DNA of 64,000 bases from Paraburkholderia susongensis (GCF_900177725.1 NZ_FXAT01000003.1:496001-560000), one strand, 5' to 3'. Counted from the stretch's first letter, positions 16,637 to 25,733 are shown. Numbers and translations: made by a program. Notes: generated from the sequence alone by a model not told the origin.

Positions 16637-18085
16637 TCAGCCCGCCACATAGGCGGTTTTCACCGCCGTCCAGAACGCCGCGTCGGTCGCACCATAGGCG
16701 GAGGCCTTGCGGCCGCCGCCGGGGCCGTGATGCTCGACGGCGGTGGTCGGCAGATTGATCGTCACGAGCCCGCTCTGCACGTGGCGGCGAAAGTGCCGCG
16801 CGCGGTCGAGCGAGCGCGTGCAGATGCCGGCGCACAGGCCGTAGGCGGTGTCGTTCGCGAGATGCAGCGCATGCTCGTAGTCGTGCGCGCGCAGCACGAT
16901 GGCGAGCGGACCGAAAATCTCCTCGCGCGCGATGCGGTGTTCCGGTTCGCCGACGAACAGCGCCGGCTCGAAGAAATAGCCTCGCGTCGCGCGCTCCAAC
17001 GGCTGGCCGCCGCGCAGCAACTGCGCGCCTTCCTGCTCGCCGATGCGCACGTAGTCGAGATTGCGTTCGAGCTGCGCGGCGTTCGCGACCGGACCGATGT
17101 CGGTGCCATGCTTGAGCGCGTGATCGACCGTGAGTTTCGCGAGCTTCGCCTGCAGCGCGTCGACGAACGGCCCGAACACCGCGCGCTCGACGATCAGCCG
17201 CGCCGCCGCCGTGCCGCGCTGGCCCGCCGCGCTATAGGCACCGGTGAGCGCGGCGTCGACCGCGCCGTCGAGATCGGCATCGGCGAGCACGACGAACGGA
17301 TTCTTGCCGCCCATCTCGAGTTGCACGCGAGCCTGGCGCGCGGCGGCAGCCTGCAACACGCGCGTGCCGGTTTCGGTCGAGCCAGTGAAGCTGATCGCCG
17401 CCACGAGCGGATGCGCGACGATGCGCGCGCCGACCTTGCGGCCGCTGCCCATGACGAGATTGAACACGCCGGCGGGCAACCCCGCGCGGCTGATGATCGA
17501 GGCGAGCGCCGCCGCGCAGGCCGGCGCCGATTCGGCTGGCTTGTAGACGACGCAATTGCCGTGCGCAAGCGCGGCGCCGATCTTCGCCGCGGCAATCGCG
17601 AGGGGTGCGCTCCACGGCGCGATGATGCCGACCACGCCGAGCGGCTCGCGCGTCACGTCGATTTCGACACCGGCGCGCGCCGACGCAAGCGGTTCGGCGA
17701 ACGCGCGCAGCGCCTCGGCGGCGAACAGCTTGAAAAGCTGGCCCGCGCGCGTCGCTTCGGCGAGTGCTTCGGGCAGTATCTTGCCGACTTCGCGCGCAAG
17801 CAGCCGGGCCAGCTCTTCACGGCGCGCGAGCATTTCGGTGCCGATCGCGTCGAGCGCATCCGCGCGGCGCTGTGCCGACGCGAGCGACCAGTCGCGAAAC
17901 GCCGCGTGCGCGGCTTCGATCGCGCTGTCGGTCTGGCGCACATCGGCCCGCACGTATTCGCCGACCGGCTCGTCGAGGTCCGACGGATTGAACGACACGC
18001 CCGCGGTCGCGCCGGTCTCCCATCCGCCGTTGATGTAGTGGCGAAACGGGCTGGCAACGAGAGGGACGAGCGGATCGCGGTTCAT
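16637..18085 (-). CDS. Aldehyde dehydrogenase homologue without active-site Cys and Asn
   Basis: A 482-residue protein of the ALDH superfamily with an intact overall fold: NAD site VVYKPAESAP, ISFTGSTETGTRV, general-base Glu in QLEMGGKNPF and C-terminal EEIFGPLAIVL. The nucleophile motif GQxCTA reads AGQRGTAAAR: codon 17213-17215 is GGC, Gly instead of Cys. The oxyanion Asn of PWNxP is also replaced (IAPWSAPL). With both residues gone it should not oxidise aldehydes by the normal mechanism. By position next to araFGH it would be expected to be an alpha-ketoglutaric semialdehyde dehydrogenase of arabinose oxidation. Start: the ATG at 18085 is preferred; a GTG at 18103 is possible. Confidence 0.85.
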   Translation of the reverse strand: MNRDPLVPLVASPFRHYINGGWETGATAGVSFNPSDLDEPVGEYVRADVRQTDSAIEAAHAAFRDWSLASAQRRADALDAIGTEMLARREELARLLAREVGKILPEALAEATRAGQLFKLFAAEALRAFAEPLASARAGVEIDVTREPLGVVGIIAPWSAPLAIAAAKIGAALAHGNCVVYKPAESAPACAAALASIISRAGLPAGVFNLVMGSGRKVGARIVAHPLVAAISFTGSTETGTRVLQAAAARQARVQLEMGGKNPFVVLADADLDGAVDAALTGAYSAAGQRGTAAARLIVERAVFGPFVDALQAKLAKLTVDHALKHGTDIGPVANAAQLERNLDYVRIGEQEGAQLLRGGQPLERATRGYFFEPALFVGEPEHRIAREEIFGPLAIVLRAHDYEHALHLANDTAYGLCAGICTRSLDRARHFRRHVQSGLVTINLPTTAVEHHGPGGGRKASAYGATDAAFWTAVKTAYVAG

Positions 18086-18318
18086 CGACAGAAAGGGCGT
18101 CACATGGAAAAAGCGGAAACAGGCGGCGAAAGGAGAGCAAGCTCACAAAGCCCACGAATGGTATGAGCCGTCGCAATAACTTTCCAATCCCTTTTTAGGT
18201 CTCTCCGATATCAGTTTCGGTATGGCATGATGAGGCCCTGAGCGCGACGGACGGCCGCCGGAACGATGGCGAGCCGTTCAGAAAAAGCTGCTCGATGAAG
18301 ACGACGGGAGACAACGCG

Positions 18319-19296
18319 ATGACGCGTAATTATTCGAACTGGTTCGTGCGGGCGCGGCTCAAGACGCGTCAGCTGCTGCTGCTCGCGGCAATGGAAGAGG
18401 AGGGCAACGTGCGCCGCGCCGCCGACGTGCTCGGCATGACGCAGCCGGCTGCGTCGCGTCTGCTCAAGGAACTGGAGGACATGCTCGAAGTGAGCCTGTT
18501 CGATCGCACGCCGCACGGCATGCACGCGACGCTCTATGGCGAGGTGATGATCCGCCACGCGCGCATGGTGCTGTCGAATCTGAGCCAGGCGCACGACGAA
18601 ATCTCGGCGCTGCGCTCGGGGCTCGCGGGGCAGGTGCGCATCGGCGTGATCGCCGCGGCCGCCGCGACGATGGTGCCGCGCGCGATTGCCAGCGTGAAGG
18701 AACGCTATCCGCAGTTGCAGATCTGGGCCGAGGTCGAGACCTCGGACGTGATGCTGCCGCGGCTCGCCGAAGGCGATCTCGACATCATGATCGGCCGCGT
18801 GCTGGAGCGGCAGAACCAGTTCAAGACCGACGTGCGCTACGAACCGCTCGCCGACGAACCGCTATGTGTGGTCGCGCGCCCGGGCCATCCGCTCGAAAAT
18901 GAAGCCGGTTTGACGCTGCGCGGCATCGTCAACGCGAGTTGGGTATTGCATCCGCCGGGCAGCGTGCTGCGCCATCGCTTCGATCTGATGTTTTCGCAGA
19001 TCGGGCTCAATCCGCCGCAAAACGTCGTCAATACGAATAATTTTCTGGCGATTTCGAGCCTGCTTCTGCAAAGCGACATGTTGGCGGTTTTGCCTGACGA
19101 AGTGGCGCGCCAATACCAACAGTACGGCGTATTGAAGCGTCTGCCGATCGATTTACCGTGCAGGATGGACACATTCGGTATCATCACGCGCCAATCGCAC
19201 CTGTTGTCTCCGGCCGCCGTGATCGTGCTCGACGCCTTGCGGGATGCGGCTCGCGAAGTTTACGGCCCGGCAGTGGAGCCCGCGGTGGCGCGATAA
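18319..19296 (+). CDS. LysR-family regulator, GbpR-type
   Basis: A 325-residue LysR-type regulator. The winged HTH occupies the first 65 residues (LLLLAAMEEEGNVRRAADVLGMTQPAASRLLKEL, in two parts), followed by the substrate-binding domain (GQVRIGVIAAAAATMVPRAI, GDLDIMIGR). Sequence features resemble the galactose-binding-protein regulator subgroup that controls sugar uptake. GGGAGA precedes the ATG at 18319; an ATG 24 nt earlier is also open. It is divergent from the ALDH-araFGH strand. ATA-N10-TAT at 18208-18223 in the shared upstream region is a possible LysR box. Confidence 0.9.
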   Translation: MTRNYSNWFVRARLKTRQLLLLAAMEEEGNVRRAADVLGMTQPAASRLLKELEDMLEVSLFDRTPHGMHATLYGEVMIRHARMVLSNLSQAHDEISALRSGLAGQVRIGVIAAAAATMVPRAIASVKERYPQLQIWAEVETSDVMLPRLAEGDLDIMIGRVLERQNQFKTDVRYEPLADEPLCVVARPGHPLENEAGLTLRGIVNASWVLHPPGSVLRHRFDLMFSQIGLNPPQNVVNTNNFLAISSLLLQSDMLAVLPDEVARQYQQYGVLKRLPIDLPCRMDTFGIITRQSHLLSPAAVIVLDALRDAAREVYGPAVEPAVAR

Positions 19297-19438
19297 ATGC
19301 TCTTCCCGTCGTCATAAGCGCCGGCCGACGGCGCGGGAGGAACACGCAATGTATAGCAAACACGGAAAACGGCAACGCGCCGTCGACGATTCTTTTTCCG
19401 TTCGCTCCGGTGGAGCGAACACCTGGTTCAGCAACGGT

Positions 19439-19993
19439 ATGGCTCTCAAATCGACGATTTACAAGGCGGAACTCCAGATCGCGGACATGGACCGGCACTA
19501 TTACGCCGATCATTCGCTGACGATCGCCCGCCACCCCTCGGAAACCGACGAACGGATGATGGTCCGCGTCGCCGCGTTTGCGTTGTTTGCGCAGGAACGC
19601 CTCGAGTTCTGCAAAGGTTTGTCGGATGTGGACGAACCGGACCTGTGGCAGAAGGACCTCACGGGCGCGATCGAAACGTGGATCGAAGCCGGTCAGCCCG
19701 ACGAGCGGCGCATCGCGAAGGCGAGCGGCCGCGCGAACCACGTGGTCGTGATCGCGTATGGCGGGCGCACGTCGGATATCTGGTGGCAGGGCGTGCGCAA
19801 CAAGGTCGAGCGTCTGCGTAACGTGACGGTGTGGTCGCTCGGTGAGGGCGTCGCGGCCGCGCTCGGCTCGCTCGCCGAACGGACAATGCGCCTGCAATGC
19901 ACGGTGCAGGACGGGGAAGCGTGGCTCGGCAGCGCCGAAGCCGATGCGGTGAAGATCAACTGGACGGTGCTGAAGGCGCCCGCCGGCGCCTGA
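19439..19993 (+). CDS. yaeQ: YaeQ family protein
   Basis: A 184-residue match to YaeQ: MALKSTIYKAELQIADMDRHYY, then SLTIARHPSETDERMMVRVAAF, ERLEFCKGLSDVDEPDLW, AIETWIEAGQPDERRIAKA and DIWWQ are the family hallmarks. YaeQ has a PD-(D/E)XK nuclease-like fold and its role is not settled. The family start is the ATG at 19439, but a much better SD (GGGAGG) serves an in-frame ATG at 19349, which would add 30 residues. An 8-bp hairpin (19401-19419) sits just before the family start. It follows the LysR gene by 142 nt. Confidence 0.88.
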   Translation: MALKSTIYKAELQIADMDRHYYADHSLTIARHPSETDERMMVRVAAFALFAQERLEFCKGLSDVDEPDLWQKDLTGAIETWIEAGQPDERRIAKASGRANHVVVIAYGGRTSDIWWQGVRNKVERLRNVTVWSLGEGVAAALGSLAERTMRLQCTVQDGEAWLGSAEADAVKINWTVLKAPAGA

Positions 19994-20066
19994 GCCCGGC
20001 ACCTCGTTTCGAACTGAAGCCTGCCTGGCGAACGGACGTTGCGCCGCGGGCCGGAAACTCCAACGC

Positions 20067-20492
20067 TCAGATCGACGTGACCCGCGCCGCTTCCGGCGGC
20101 CCCTTCAGCTCGACCATATTGCCCTCCGGGTCGAACAGATACAGCGACGGCCCAAAGCCGTCCGCGCCATAACGCACCCCCTGTTCGCCGAGCCGCGCGC
20201 CGTGTGCGGCCAGATGCGCTTCGAGCGCCTCAGCATCGAACGATTCGATGCGCAGGCACAGGTGATCCATGTTGCGGCCCGCGCCCGGCGTACCGTTTTC
20301 CGCGTGATCGAGCTTCGCGCCGACCTGCTGCAGATCAATCAGCGAACGTCCCGCGCGCAATTGCGTGAGACCCAACTCGCGCTGCTCTTTTTCGAGGCTG
20401 CAGCCGAGCACGTCGCAGTAAAAACGCGCGAGGCTTTCGACGTTCGCCGCCCGGATCACGACGTGGTCGATCTCGCGAATGTGGATTTTCAT
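20067..20492 (-). CDS. VOC-family (glyoxalase/dioxygenase fold) protein
   Basis: A 141-residue vicinal-oxygen-chelate protein with paired beta-alpha-beta modules. IREIDHVVIRAANVESLARFYCDVLG starts the first module (its His a likely metal ligand), NMDHLCLRI starts the second, and FDPEGNMVELK supplies the terminal Glu ligand. Such proteins include glyoxalase I-like and fosfomycin-resistance-type enzymes; the substrate cannot be assigned. Single gene, convergent with yaeQ. Confidence 0.88.
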   Translation of the reverse strand: MKIHIREIDHVVIRAANVESLARFYCDVLGCSLEKEQRELGLTQLRAGRSLIDLQQVGAKLDHAENGTPGAGRNMDHLCLRIESFDAEALEAHLAAHGARLGEQGVRYGADGFGPSLYLFDPEGNMVELKGPPEAARVTSI

Positions 20493-20575
20493 CTCGAACG
20501 CCCTCTTGCTGGTTCGGGGAATCGATTAGCGAAGTGTAGGAGAAAGGGCGAGGGGAAAAGAAGAAAGCGAAAGGC

Positions 20576-20638
20576 AAAAAAAAGCCCGCTCGAGTGGAGC
20601 GGGCTGAATCCATATCAGGAGGAGACATGGAGGAGACA
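20576..20638 (-). ncRNA. Candidate ~63-nt sRNA with duplicated anti-Shine-Dalgarno motif
   Basis: On the minus strand a sigma-70-like promoter (20645-20673) is followed, after the expected start near 20638, by TGTCTCCTCCATGTCTCCTC, two copies of TGTCTCCTCC, each with a CUCCUCC perfectly complementary to GGAGGAG ribosome-binding sites. The RNA then ends in a 9-bp stem AGCCCGCTC / GAGCGGGCT and a run of T (8 A on the plus strand, 20576-20583). Promoter, seed and terminator fit within about 100 bp with no ORF needed. The 20493-20898 gap has no other gene on this strand. Expression and targets are unproven. Confidence 0.6.
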
Positions 20639-20644
20639 GGTACT

Positions 20645-20673
20645 AATATACACATGGGGTTGGTGCGACGCAA
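20645..20673 (-). promoter_or_regulatory. Promoter of the candidate sRNA
   Basis: Minus strand: TTGCGT (20668-20673), a 17-nt spacer, then TATATT (20645-20650), five of six matches to the -10 consensus. It predicts transcription starting about 20638. Confidence 0.55.
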
Positions 20674-20898
20674 TAACTTTTTAAGGGAAAACCCGATATC
20701 GTGCCAAATTGTCGCAGTTTGAGGCAAAACACCCAGCCAATGGCGGTTCTACAGAGCAAAACGCGTGTTTCGACCCCGCAAAAGAGAAGAAAAAATACGC
20801 CGGAATGACAGAGCAAGAACCGGAGCGTAGTGTGTGGGCATCAGGCCTACATTGATGAGCATCGACATTGCCTGCCCATCCGGGGCCTCAGGACGATC

Positions 20899-22113
20899 AT
20901 GAACACCACCCGCCATTACGCCGCTCCCCGCACCGCTGCCGACGACGACGCCAACACCGCCCACTGGCTCACCGACGACGACCGCTGGAGCGCCGTCACC
21001 CGCCGCGACCGCGAAGCCGACGGCGCCTTCTTCTACGCGGTCAGGACGACCGGCGTGTTTTGCCGGCCATCGTGCGCATCGCGCCAGCCGCGCCGGGAAA
21101 ACGTCGCGTTCTTCACCGACGTCGCCGCCGCGCGCGCCGCGGGCTTTCGCGATTGCAAGCGCTGTCAGCCAGGCGGCCTGCCGCGCGAGCTGGACATCGT
21201 GAATCGCGCGTGCGCCGCTCTCGACGCCGATCCGCAGGAGCGCCTCACACTCGCGCAACTGAGCGACGCCGTGCACGTGAGTCCGTTTCACCTGCAGCGC
21301 CTCTTCAAGCGCGTGGTCGGCGTGTCGCCGCGTCAGTATCAGGCCGCGCAGCGCGGCGCAGCGTTGCGCGACGCGCTCAAGGGCGGGGCGGACGTCACGC
21401 GCGCAACGCTCGATGCGGGCTTCGGTTCGCCCTCGCGGATGTACGACAGCGCGCCGGCCGAACTCGGCATGGCGCCGTCCGCTTATCGTCGCAAGGGCGC
21501 GGGCCTCACCGTGCGCTACGCGAGCGCACCGACTTCGCTCGGCTTCGTGCTTGTCGCCGCGACCGACAAGGGCATCTGCAAGATCGGTTTCGGCGACGTC
21601 CCCACGTTGCTGATCGACGAACTGCGCGGCGAGTTCGCGAACGCCGAACTGCGCGAAGACGCCGAACGGCTCGCGCCGTTCATCGCGCAGATCGACGCTT
21701 ATCTGCTCGGCAACCGCCAGGACTTCGACCTGCCGCTCGACATCGCCTCGACCGCGTTCAAGCAACGCGTATGGGACGCGCTGCGGCGCATTCCGTACGG
21801 CGAGACGCGCAGCTATTCGCAGATCGCCGAGGCTGTCGGCTCACCGCGCGCCGTTCGCGCGGTGGCGAGCGCGTGCGCGACGAATCCGGTCGCCCTCGCG
21901 ATTCCATGCCATCGCGTCGTGCAAAAGGGCGGGGCGCTCGCCGGATATCGCTGGGGGCTGCCACGCAAGGCGGCCTTGCTCGACAATGAAGCGCAGCACG
22001 CCGGCGGCGTAGCGCCCAGCCCGAGCGAAACGGGCCGCGGTAAAGCAGCCCGCGCCGACGCCGGCCCGAAAACTACCAACACGACAACCGCCCGACTGGA
22101 TCACGCCGCGTGA
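20899..22113 (+). CDS. ada: Bifunctional Ada regulator / O6-methylguanine-DNA methyltransferase
   Basis: A 404-residue Ada. The N-terminal zinc domain has the methyl-acceptor Cys55 and zinc ligands Cys59, Cys86 and Cys89 (VRTTGVFCRPSCASRQP, FRDCKRCQPGG). The AraC-type HTH is at about 115-200. The C-terminal methyltransferase domain has Cys337 in IPCHRVV. Methyl transfer to the N-terminal Cys turns Ada into an activator of alkylation-repair genes; the C-terminal Cys repairs O6-methylguanine. ATG at 20899 is chosen. Its stop overlaps the alkA start, which indicates translational coupling. A 35-residue Ala/Thr-rich tail is extra. Confidence 0.94.
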   Translation: MNTTRHYAAPRTAADDDANTAHWLTDDDRWSAVTRRDREADGAFFYAVRTTGVFCRPSCASRQPRRENVAFFTDVAAARAAGFRDCKRCQPGGLPRELDIVNRACAALDADPQERLTLAQLSDAVHVSPFHLQRLFKRVVGVSPRQYQAAQRGAALRDALKGGADVTRATLDAGFGSPSRMYDSAPAELGMAPSAYRRKGAGLTVRYASAPTSLGFVLVAATDKGICKIGFGDVPTLLIDELRGEFANAELREDAERLAPFIAQIDAYLLGNRQDFDLPLDIASTAFKQRVWDALRRIPYGETRSYSQIAEAVGSPRAVRAVASACATNPVALAIPCHRVVQKGGALAGYRWGLPRKAALLDNEAQHAGGVAPSPSETGRGKAARADAGPKTTNTTTARLDHAA

Positions 22114-23027
22114 GTACGCTTAACGACGTCGCAACACTCGAACTTCCCTTCAAACCACCCTTCGACTGGCCGCGCCTGCTGCGCTTTTTCGGCGGTCGCG
22201 CAACGCCGGGCGTCGAGGCCGTGGAAGACGGCGCCTATCGTCGCGCGATCGACTGGAACGGCGACGGCGGCACGCTGAACGTGCGTCTGCATCCGCGCAA
22301 GCGCTGCATCGTCGCGAGCATCGAAGGACCGGCGAGCCGTCACGCCGAGGCGCTCGCCGCGCCGATCGCGAAGATGTTCGACCTGCACGCCGATCCGAAG
22401 AAGATCGGCGCCGGGCTCGCCACCGACCCGTGGCTGGCGCCGCTCGTCGAAGCGGTGCCAGGCCTGCGCGTACCGGGCGCGTGGTCGGGCTTCGAGCTGG
22501 TGGTACGCGCGATCGTCGGTCAGCAGGTCAGCGTGAAGGCGGCGACGACGATCATCGGGCGACTCGTGCAACGCGCGGGCGAGCGTATCGACGGACATCC
22601 GCACGAGAACACCGCGTGGCGATTTCCGACGCCCGCCGCGCTGGCCGAGGTCGATCTCGCGCAGATCGGCATGCCGGGAAAACGCGTAGCCGCTCTGCAA
22701 GGCTTCGCGCGCGCGGTCGCGACCGGCGACGTGCCGCTCGACAGCGACGCCGTCGACGCAATGAGCCTGCGCGCCGCGCTGCTCGCACTCACGGGCATCG
22801 GCCCGTGGACCGTCGAGTACGTGGCGATGCGCGCATGGCGCGATCCCGACGCATGGCCCGCGTCGGATCTCGTGCTGATGCAGGCGATCAGCGCACGCGA
22901 TCCATCGCTCGTGCGGCCCACGCAGCAACGCAACCGCACCGACGCGTGGCGGCCATATCGCGCGTATGCGGCGATGCATCTGTGGAACGAGATCGCGGAT
23001 CGCGCGGGCGCGGCGCGCGGCGGTTGA
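22110..23027 (+). CDS. alkA: DNA-3-methyladenine glycosylase II
   Basis: A 305-residue HhH-GPD glycosylase that excises alkylated bases. The N-terminal AlkA beta domain (LPFKPPFDWPRLLRFFGGRA) is followed by the helix-hairpin-helix ALTGIGPWTVEYVAMRAW and catalytic Asp253 in WPASDLVLM. The GTG start overlaps the ada stop by 4 bp (GTGA), so the two proteins are co-translated, and Ada probably induces both. Family length and motifs are complete. Confidence 0.93.
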   Translation: MSTLNDVATLELPFKPPFDWPRLLRFFGGRATPGVEAVEDGAYRRAIDWNGDGGTLNVRLHPRKRCIVASIEGPASRHAEALAAPIAKMFDLHADPKKIGAGLATDPWLAPLVEAVPGLRVPGAWSGFELVVRAIVGQQVSVKAATTIIGRLVQRAGERIDGHPHENTAWRFPTPAALAEVDLAQIGMPGKRVAALQGFARAVATGDVPLDSDAVDAMSLRAALLALTGIGPWTVEYVAMRAWRDPDAWPASDLVLMQAISARDPSLVRPTQQRNRTDAWRPYRAYAAMHLWNEIADRAGAARGG

Positions 23028-23230
23028 TGGTCGTCGTGACGTCGTCCTGATGAGAGCGCAGCGCGGAAGCTCAGCAGCGCCAACACCACGCCGAAGCGGC
23101 CGCAAGCAGCCGTTCTGGCGAGATGTTAAAGTGCCCGCTACTGAAAATTCCGCCGAACGTTGTCACCACGCCGTATCGCCTGCGAATCATCAGGCGGTGC
23201 AACGCGAGCGGCAACGCGCGACTCGCATCA

Positions 23231-24856
23231 ATGCCAAACACGACAACTTCCCGCACAACCGACACGACCGACACGTTTGCGCACCGCCTGTCCCTGCTGA
23301 TCTCGGGCCCGCAGCGCGATGCGCTCACGCGCGGCCTGCGCGGCATCGAAAGGGAAAGCCTGCGCGTCACGCATGACGGCCAGCTCGCCATGACGCCGCA
23401 TCCGCGCGCGCTCGGCTCGGCGCTGACGCATCCGTCGCTCACGACGGACTACTCCGAAGCGTTGCTCGAGCTGATCACGCCGGCCGAGCAGGACGTCGCG
23501 GATACCCTCGCGCAACTCGACACGCTGCATCGCTTCGTCTATGCCGAACTCGGCGACGAGATCCTGTGGAACAACTCGATGCCGGGCCTGCTGCCCGCCA
23601 CCGATGAAGGCATTCCCATCGCGAACTACGGCACGTCGAACATCGGCAAGCTCAAATACGTGTATCGCGTCGGCCTCGCACTGCGCTACGGCCGCACGAT
23701 GCAATGCATCGCGGGCATCCACTACAACTATTCGCTGAACGAAGAAGTATGGCGGCTCCTGCACGCCGATCAGCAATCCGCCGCGAACGCCGTCGATTTC
23801 CAGTCCGACCGCTATCTCGCGCTGATCCGCAACTTCCGCCGCACGAACTGGCTGCTGATGTATCTGTTCGGCGCGTCACCGGCGCTCGATCGGCGGTTTC
23901 TCCGCGATCGCAAACACACGCTCGACACATTCGACGCCGACACGCTGTATCGCCCCTACGCGACGAGCCTGCGCATGAGCGACCTCGGCTACTCGAACAC
24001 CGCCGCGCAAGCCGCGCTGCACGCGGACTACGACACGCTGCCGGGCTATCTCGATGCGCTCGCGAAGGCGGTGAGCCAGCCCTATCCGGCCTACGAGCAG
24101 ATCGGCACGCAACGCGACGGCGAGTGGGTGCAGATCAACACCAACGTGCTGCAGATCGAAAACGAGTTCTATTCGACGATTCGTCCGAAGCGCGTCACAT
24201 ATCCGGGCGAGCGGCCGCTACATGCGCTCGCCGTGCGCGGCGTGCAGTACGTCGAAGTGCGTTGCATGGACATCGATCCGTTCGAGCCGACCGGCATCTC
24301 GCTCGAGACGTCGCGCTTTCTCGACGCCTATCTGCTCGTCTGCGCACTCGACGACAGCGCGCCATTGCCGCCGCCTGCATATGCCGAAGCGAACCAGAAC
24401 TTCGGCCGCGTGACGATGGAAGGCCGCAAGCCCGGCCTCGAACTGGTGCGCGACGGCAACCCGATCTCAATGACCGATTGGGCCAACGAACTGCTCGTCA
24501 AGATCGACGCCGCTGCCGCGGCGCTCGACAGCCTGCGCGGCGGCGATGAGCATGCGCGCGCGGTGGCGGTGCAACGTGCGAAGCTCGCGGACGTATCGCT
24601 GACGCCGTCGGCGCGCGTGCTGAAAACGATGCGCGACAAGCAGCAGAGTTTTATCGCATTCGGTCTCGAACAGAGCGAAGCGCACGCCGCGTATTTCCGC
24701 TCTCGTCCTCTCGATGCCTCGCAGTCCAGGGCGTTCGCCGACCTCGCGGTGCAGTCGCTCGACGAACAGGCGAAGCTCGAACGTGAAGAAGTCGGTTCGT
24801 TCGACGCGTTCGTCGCCGCTTATCGCGCCTACACGTTGAATCGCTTCAGCGTCTGA
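23231..24856 (+). CDS. gshA: Glutamate-cysteine ligase
   Basis: A 541-residue enzyme for the first step of glutathione synthesis (L-Glu + L-Cys + ATP to gamma-glutamylcysteine). It is the E. coli GshA type: [67 protein letters not shown] and [13 protein letters not shown] are characteristic. The ATG at 23231 matches the family start; an upstream extension was rejected. It is monocistronic with a terminator 30 nt after the stop. A second, distant member of the same superfamily (ybdK) lies at 50163-51278. Confidence 0.95.
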   Translation: MPNTTTSRTTDTTDTFAHRLSLLISGPQRDALTRGLRGIERESLRVTHDGQLAMTPHPRALGSALTHPSLTTDYSEALLELITPAEQDVADTLAQLDTLHRFVYAELGDEILWNNSMPGLLPATDEGIPIANYGTSNIGKLKYVYRVGLALRYGRTMQCIAGIHYNYSLNEEVWRLLHADQQSAANAVDFQSDRYLALIRNFRRTNWLLMYLFGASPALDRRFLRDRKHTLDTFDADTLYRPYATSLRMSDLGYSNTAAQAALHADYDTLPGYLDALAKAVSQPYPAYEQIGTQRDGEWVQINTNVLQIENEFYSTIRPKRVTYPGERPLHALAVRGVQYVEVRCMDIDPFEPTGISLETSRFLDAYLLVCALDDSAPLPPPAYAEANQNFGRVTMEGRKPGLELVRDGNPISMTDWANELLVKIDAAAAALDSLRGGDEHARAVAVQRAKLADVSLTPSARVLKTMRDKQQSFIAFGLEQSEAHAAYFRSRPLDASQSRAFADLAVQSLDEQAKLEREEVGSFDAFVAAYRAYTLNRFSV

Positions 24857-24885
24857 GCGTCGCGCGTATCGCGATGTGTTGAAAG

Positions 24886-24908
24886 CGGCCGCCAGGCCGT
24901 TTTTTTTC
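24886..24908 (+). terminator. Rho-independent terminator of gshA
   Basis: A short CGGCC / GGCCG stem with a GCCA loop is followed by a nine-T run. Confidence 0.7.
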
Positions 24909-25072
24909 GGCGCAAATAACGTGCAGGTAAGCTCTACGCGTCGCGTTGGCGAAGCCTGCATCGCATCGGCAAATTCTCCGCATGCACGGGCGATTCTCCA
25001 GCGCCGATGAAACACTGCCCCGGCGTTGCGGTCCAAACTGACATGAGACGCTTCACAGTGGGAGGTATCGAC

Positions 25073-25582
25073 GTGACGAACAAAGGTCTGTTGGCCGCGT
25101 TGTGTCTGGCGGCGACGGCGGGGTGTTCGACGCAGGGCCAGGTCGACCCCGACGTCATGCAGATCGCGACCACTCCGTTGACGTGTTCGAGCCAGGCCGA
25201 ATGCGACCTCTGGTGGCAACGGGCCCAAACGTGGGTGGCGAGTCATTCAACGTACAAAATCGAATCCGCAACCGACTCGCTGATCCAGACTGCCGGCCCC
25301 GATGGCGGCAAGCGCGCGCTCGCCTATCAGATCACGCGCACCGCGAATCCTGATGGCACCGCGACGATCGGCTTTTCCGCGCATTGCGACGGGTCGCTCG
25401 GCTGCAAACCGAATCCGTGGGAAGCGGGTGCCGATTTCAAGCAATACGTGAGAGGCGCTGGTGCTCGAGCGCCGCAGAGTGGGACGGGGCCCGCACAATC
25501 CGGACAGCCTACGGCGACGCAACCGGAAGCGATGCCGGGAAAATTGGCGGCGGCGCCAAATGGCGAGGCAATGTCGCAATAG
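25073..25582 (+). CDS. Putative lipoprotein, DUF4189-like size, unknown function
   Basis: A 169-residue secreted protein. From the GTG at 25073, with GGAGG seven nt upstream, it starts with a lipoprotein signal (LLAALCLAATAGCSTQ), the likely lipidated Cys being in ATAGC. The mature part has a conserved-looking core (TCSSQAECDLWWQRAQTWVA, HSTYKIESATDSLIQT, YQITRTANPDGTATIGFSA), then a Pro/Gln/Ala-rich disordered tail. It has three further cysteines that may form disulfides. An in-frame ATG further upstream is less likely because it would bury the signal. Function not recognised; the size comparison in the call is only a description. Confidence 0.75.
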   Translation: MTNKGLLAALCLAATAGCSTQGQVDPDVMQIATTPLTCSSQAECDLWWQRAQTWVASHSTYKIESATDSLIQTAGPDGGKRALAYQITRTANPDGTATIGFSAHCDGSLGCKPNPWEAGADFKQYVRGAGARAPQSGTGPAQSGQPTATQPEAMPGKLAAAPNGEAMSQ

Positions 25583-25658
25583 TGCGTGAATAGCGCGCAT
25601 AGCAATCGCCGTAGTCGCGGCACGCGATGAGGCGATAGCGACGCTTTACGTCTGACAG

Positions 25659-25726
25659 GGCGAACGCCGATGCGAACGACGCGTCACGCTTAAAACTCAA
25701 ACGCGTGCACCGCATCGGCGTTCGCC
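25659..25726. repeat. 16-bp perfect inverted repeat between convergent genes
   Basis: GGCGAACGCCGATGCG (25659-25674) and its exact complement (25711-25726) flank a 36-nt loop that itself holds two ACGCGT palindromes able to pair. It sits 8 nt beyond the stop of the minus-strand exporter and 77 nt beyond the plus-strand lipoprotein. It is probably a bidirectional termination or mRNA-end structure, although there is no T-run. Confidence 0.6.
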
Positions 25727-25733
25727 ATTCACT

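Noticed and set aside
16637..18085. Reading the missing Cys as a sequencing error
   Set aside because: Cannot be excluded, but the second key residue (Asn of PWNxP) is also changed, so a true divergence is more likely.
20627..20722. 31-codon plus-strand ORF with a perfect AGGAGGAGAC Shine-Dalgarno, opposite the sRNA candidate
   Set aside because: No plus-strand promoter was found, and the T-run terminator and the good promoter both point to the minus strand; the SD is simply the complement of the anti-SD seed.
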